Shown here: one piece after another, positions 5,621 to 7,342 of the stretch
Position numbering within the stretch: position 1 is the first letter of the stretch
How the letters are laid out: the number at the start of each line of letters is the position of its first letter
Assembly: GCA_003647525.1 (NCBI GenBank)
Contig: QMMZ01000087.1
Coordinates: 1-7,342 of the forward strand
DNA: 7,342 bases
Direction: 5' to 3'
Origin: Deltaproteobacteria bacterium
GTDB lineage: Bacteria > Desulfobacterota > Desulfobacteria > Desulfobacterales > ETH-SRB1
The notes under the pieces: generated by a model
Database searches by the model: none
Seen by the model: the letters and a program-made list of their open reading frames with translations, nothing else
Told to the model about the DNA's origin: nothing
Made by a program: the position numbers and the translations under genes

Positions 5621-6970
5621 ATGGGCAAACTATTTGGCACCGACGGAATAAGGGGCCTGGCTAATAAATATCCAATGACTTCTGAAATGGCTATGAAAGT
5701 CGGCAGGGCAGTTGCATATTTTTTTAATAGAAAAGAAAAGCACAGGCCAAAGATAATTATAGGAAAAGACACAAGAATATCCGGTTATATGCTGGAATAT
5801 GCATTGGTATCGGGAATTTGTTCCTTGGGTGCAGATGCATACCTTGCAGGTATTCTTCCAACTCCGGGAATTGCATATATAACAGCTTCAACTAATGCTG
5901 ATGCCGGCATTGTTATCTCTGCATCTCACAATCCATTTTATGATAATGGAATTAAGATATTTAAAAGAAGCGGTTTCAAGCTTTCAGATGGAAAAGAGGC
6001 TGAAATTGAAAAAATATTGTTGAGTGACGAAATATCTTCAATTTGCAGAAAGGTACGGATGACAGGTGGAGTGTATAGAATAGATGCTGCAGAACAAAAT
6101 TATATGGATTTCCTTTTAAGTAAAGTGCCGGAGAAATTCTGTCAGGGGATAAAAATCGTTATTGATTGTTCAAATGGAGCAACTTACAAGGTTGCTCCTG
6201 AATTGTTTGCCAAGCTCGGAGCAGAAGTTAAAACACTTTTTAATAATCCTGATGGAAAGAATATAAATGAAAACTGTGGTTCAGAAAATACCTCGGAATT
6301 AAGAAAAATAGTTTTGGAAAAACGCGCCGACATCGGCCTTGCCTTTGATGGAGATGGTGACAGGCTTATTGCTGTTGATGAAAAGGGCAATATTATAACC
6401 GGCGATCAGATTCTTGCAATATGTGCAAAAAGCATGAAAAAGAAAGACCAGCTCAAAAGCAATACAGTAGTCAGTACAGTAATGAGCAATATGGGGCTTG
6501 GTATTGCATTAGAAGATATGGGCATTAAACATATTAAGGCAAAAGTTGGAGATCGATATGTTTTGGAGAGCATGATTCATTCCGGGTCTGTTCTTGGAGG
6601 TGAAGATTCAGGCCATATGATTTTTTTGGATCACCAGACAACAGGTGACGGTATTCTTAGTGCTTTAAAATTAATTGAGGCTTTAAAAAATGATTCTAAG
6701 CCTCTGTCCGAACTCGTCAAAATTATGAATGTATTCCCTCAGGTACTTATCAACGTTGAGGTTAAAAATAAGCCTGACATTTCATCTGTTCCGCAGATTA
6801 CTGAGGCAATAAAGACGGTTGAAAAAAATTTAGCAAAGAAGGGAAGGGTGCTTGTTCGTTATTCAGGTACTCAGCCCCTCTGCCGTGTAATGGTAGAGGG
6901 GCCTACCCAAAAAATAACCGGAAAATATTGTCAGGAAATAGCTGATAAAGTAAAGGAACAGATAGGATAG
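5621..6970 (+). CDS. glmM: Phosphoglucosamine mutase
   Basis: 449 residues, close to the 445 of E. coli GlmM. The cytosolic enzyme interconverts glucosamine-6-phosphate and glucosamine-1-phosphate, the step before GlmU on the way to UDP-GlcNAc for peptidoglycan and surface glycans. All four family blocks are present: the N-terminal signature GTDGIRG (6-12), the phosphoserine loop ISASHNP with S102 as the phosphorylated serine, the metal loop FDGDGDR (242-248; D243, D245, D247), the sugar-binding GGEDSGH (326-332), and the phosphate-binding loop RYSGTQPLCRV (413-423). The start is fixed by AGGAAG (5609-5614), six bases before the ATG, and by the motif lying near the N-terminus. It is probably transcribed separately from the beta-helix gene, since a 236-bp repeat-bearing spacer intervenes. 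It ends three bases from the convergent membrane-protein gene. No anomalies suggest loss of function. Confidence 0.97.
   Translation: MGKLFGTDGIRGLANKYPMTSEMAMKVGRAVAYFFNRKEKHRPKIIIGKDTRISGYMLEYALVSGICSLGADAYLAGILPTPGIAYITASTNADAGIVISASHNPFYDNGIKIFKRSGFKLSDGKEAEIEKILLSDEISSICRKVRMTGGVYRIDAAEQNYMDFLLSKVPEKFCQGIKIVIDCSNGATYKVAPELFAKLGAEVKTLFNNPDGKNINENCGSENTSELRKIVLEKRADIGLAFDGDGDRLIAVDEKGNIITGDQILAICAKSMKKKDQLKSNTVVSTVMSNMGLGIALEDMGIKHIKAKVGDRYVLESMIHSGSVLGGEDSGHMIFLDHQTTGDGILSALKLIEALKNDSKPLSELVKIMNVFPQVLINVEVKNKPDISSVPQITEAIKTVEKNLAKKGRVLVRYSGTQPLCRVMVEGPTQKITGKYCQEIADKVKEQIG
6874..6902 (+). other. Strong hairpin inside the 3' end of glmM
   Basis: GCCCCTCTGCC (6874-6884) pairs with GGTAGAGGGGC (6892-6902) as an 11-bp stem with one G-T wobble and a 7-base loop. 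It is located in the codons for the phosphate-binding loop and the VMVEG stretch. No T-tract follows, so it is not an intrinsic terminator; the wobble makes it more stable in the glmM-sense RNA than in the opposite strand. Confidence 0.5.
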
Positions 6971-6973
6971 TTG

Positions 6974-7342
6974 TTATCTTCTGTCCCCAAGTATTCTCAG
7001 CAACATAAGGAAAAGATTTATAAAATCAAGATATAATGAAAGTGCTCCTAAAATTGCACCTTTTCTAACAACCCCGGCGCCAACTCCGGCCGGCTGGGAA
7101 AACGCCATGTGTTTCAGCTTTTGTGTATCATAGGCGGTCAACCCAACAAAAACCAACACGCCGATATAACTTATTATCATACTCATCCCTGAGCTTCTGA
7201 TGAAAAGGTTAACAACTGAAGCAATTATAATCCCGATAAGCCCCATGGCCATAAATCCACCAAGTGAGGTCAGGTCACGTTTGGTTATCATTCCATAAAC
7301 ACTGCAAGTAATAAAAGTTGCAGAGCATATAAAGAATGTGGA
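6974..7342 (-). CDS. Bax inhibitor-1 / YccA-like family membrane protein, C-terminal part (5' end outside window)
   Basis: The frame is open to the window edge, giving 122 residues before the TAA (6976-6974). The ATG at 7291 is internal: residues upstream of it (FFICSATFITCSVYGM) continue a membrane segment, and the family normally has about 220-240 residues. Visible signatures: TKRDLTSLGGFMAMGLIG, a further membrane segment ending in GLTAYDTQKLK, and the diagnostic C-terminus GALSLYLDFINLFLMLLR followed by a basic tail. The aspartates in AYDTQ and YLDF match the acidic pair that in the YetJ homologue senses pH and gates calcium leak. Bacterial members sit in the inner membrane; YccA also interacts with the FtsH protease. 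It is tail-to-tail with glmM, three bases apart, so a shared pathway is not implied. Family assignment is firm; cellular role is not. Confidence 0.93.
   Translation of the reverse strand, partial: STFFICSATFITCSVYGMITKRDLTSLGGFMAMGLIGIIIASVVNLFIRSSGMSMIISYIGVLVFVGLTAYDTQKLKHMAFSQPAGVGAGVVRKGAILGALSLYLDFINLFLMLLRILGDRR

Noticed and set aside
6184..6390. Minus-strand open frame inside glmM
   Set aside because: It is antisense to the conserved DGDGDR region of glmM, and its residues mirror that coding sequence.
6857..6889. Glutamine in RYSGTQP of GlmM where E. coli has glutamate, as a possible loss of function
   Set aside because: The R-x-S-G-T-x-P phosphate-binding loop is otherwise intact and the x position varies in the family, so it is not good evidence of altered activity.
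7289..7291. ATG as the start of the membrane-protein gene at the right edge
   Set aside because: The frame stays open to the window end and the upstream residues read as another membrane segment of the same family; no ribosome site precedes this ATG.

Overview
The window is a 7.3-kb piece of a bacterial chromosome that looks like part of a surface-polysaccharide or amino-sugar locus. Base composition is AT-leaning. The protein set and the many short dispersed repeats between genes fit an anaerobic Desulfobacterota ('deltaproteobacterial') genome; this is an inference from overall resemblance, as no rRNA or other marker is present.

Layout. 1-855 (+): C-terminal part of an AsnB-type glutamine amidotransferase, cut by the window edge. 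851-956: a 106-bp palindromic element sitting on that gene's stop codon. 961-1001: a TGAACC-type repeat. 1001-1975 (-): an extended SDR acting on a nucleotide sugar. 1976-2367: a 392-bp divergent intergenic region holding an inverted repeat pair, a 141-bp MITE-like element with CACAG target duplications, two putative back-to-back promoters and another TGAACC repeat that forms the leader of the next gene. 2368-4221 (+): an unusual fusion of a WecA/MraY-type phosphoglycosyl transferase with the non-catalytic N-terminal half of a WbpM/CapD-type protein. 4218-5384 (+): a GlmU-like left-handed beta-helix protein coupled to it by an ATGA overlap. 5385-5620: a gap carrying two further short repeat families. 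5621-6970 (+): glmM. 6974-7342 (-): the C-terminal part of a Bax-inhibitor-1/YccA-like membrane protein, running off the window.

How the genes may work together (inference). GlmM makes glucosamine-1-phosphate, and GlmU-type acetylation leads to UDP-GlcNAc. The transferase half of the 617-residue protein would load a sugar-1-phosphate onto undecaprenyl phosphate, while the SDR and the amidotransferase would supply or modify sugars. The beta-helix protein has the acetyltransferase-like fold but no nucleotidyltransferase domain.

The most distinctive feature is the repeat content. Nearly all the DNA between the first three genes is repeat-derived, and repeat edges coincide with a stop codon, another stop codon and a start codon. 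I found no CRISPR array, tRNA, rRNA, integrase or transposase gene.
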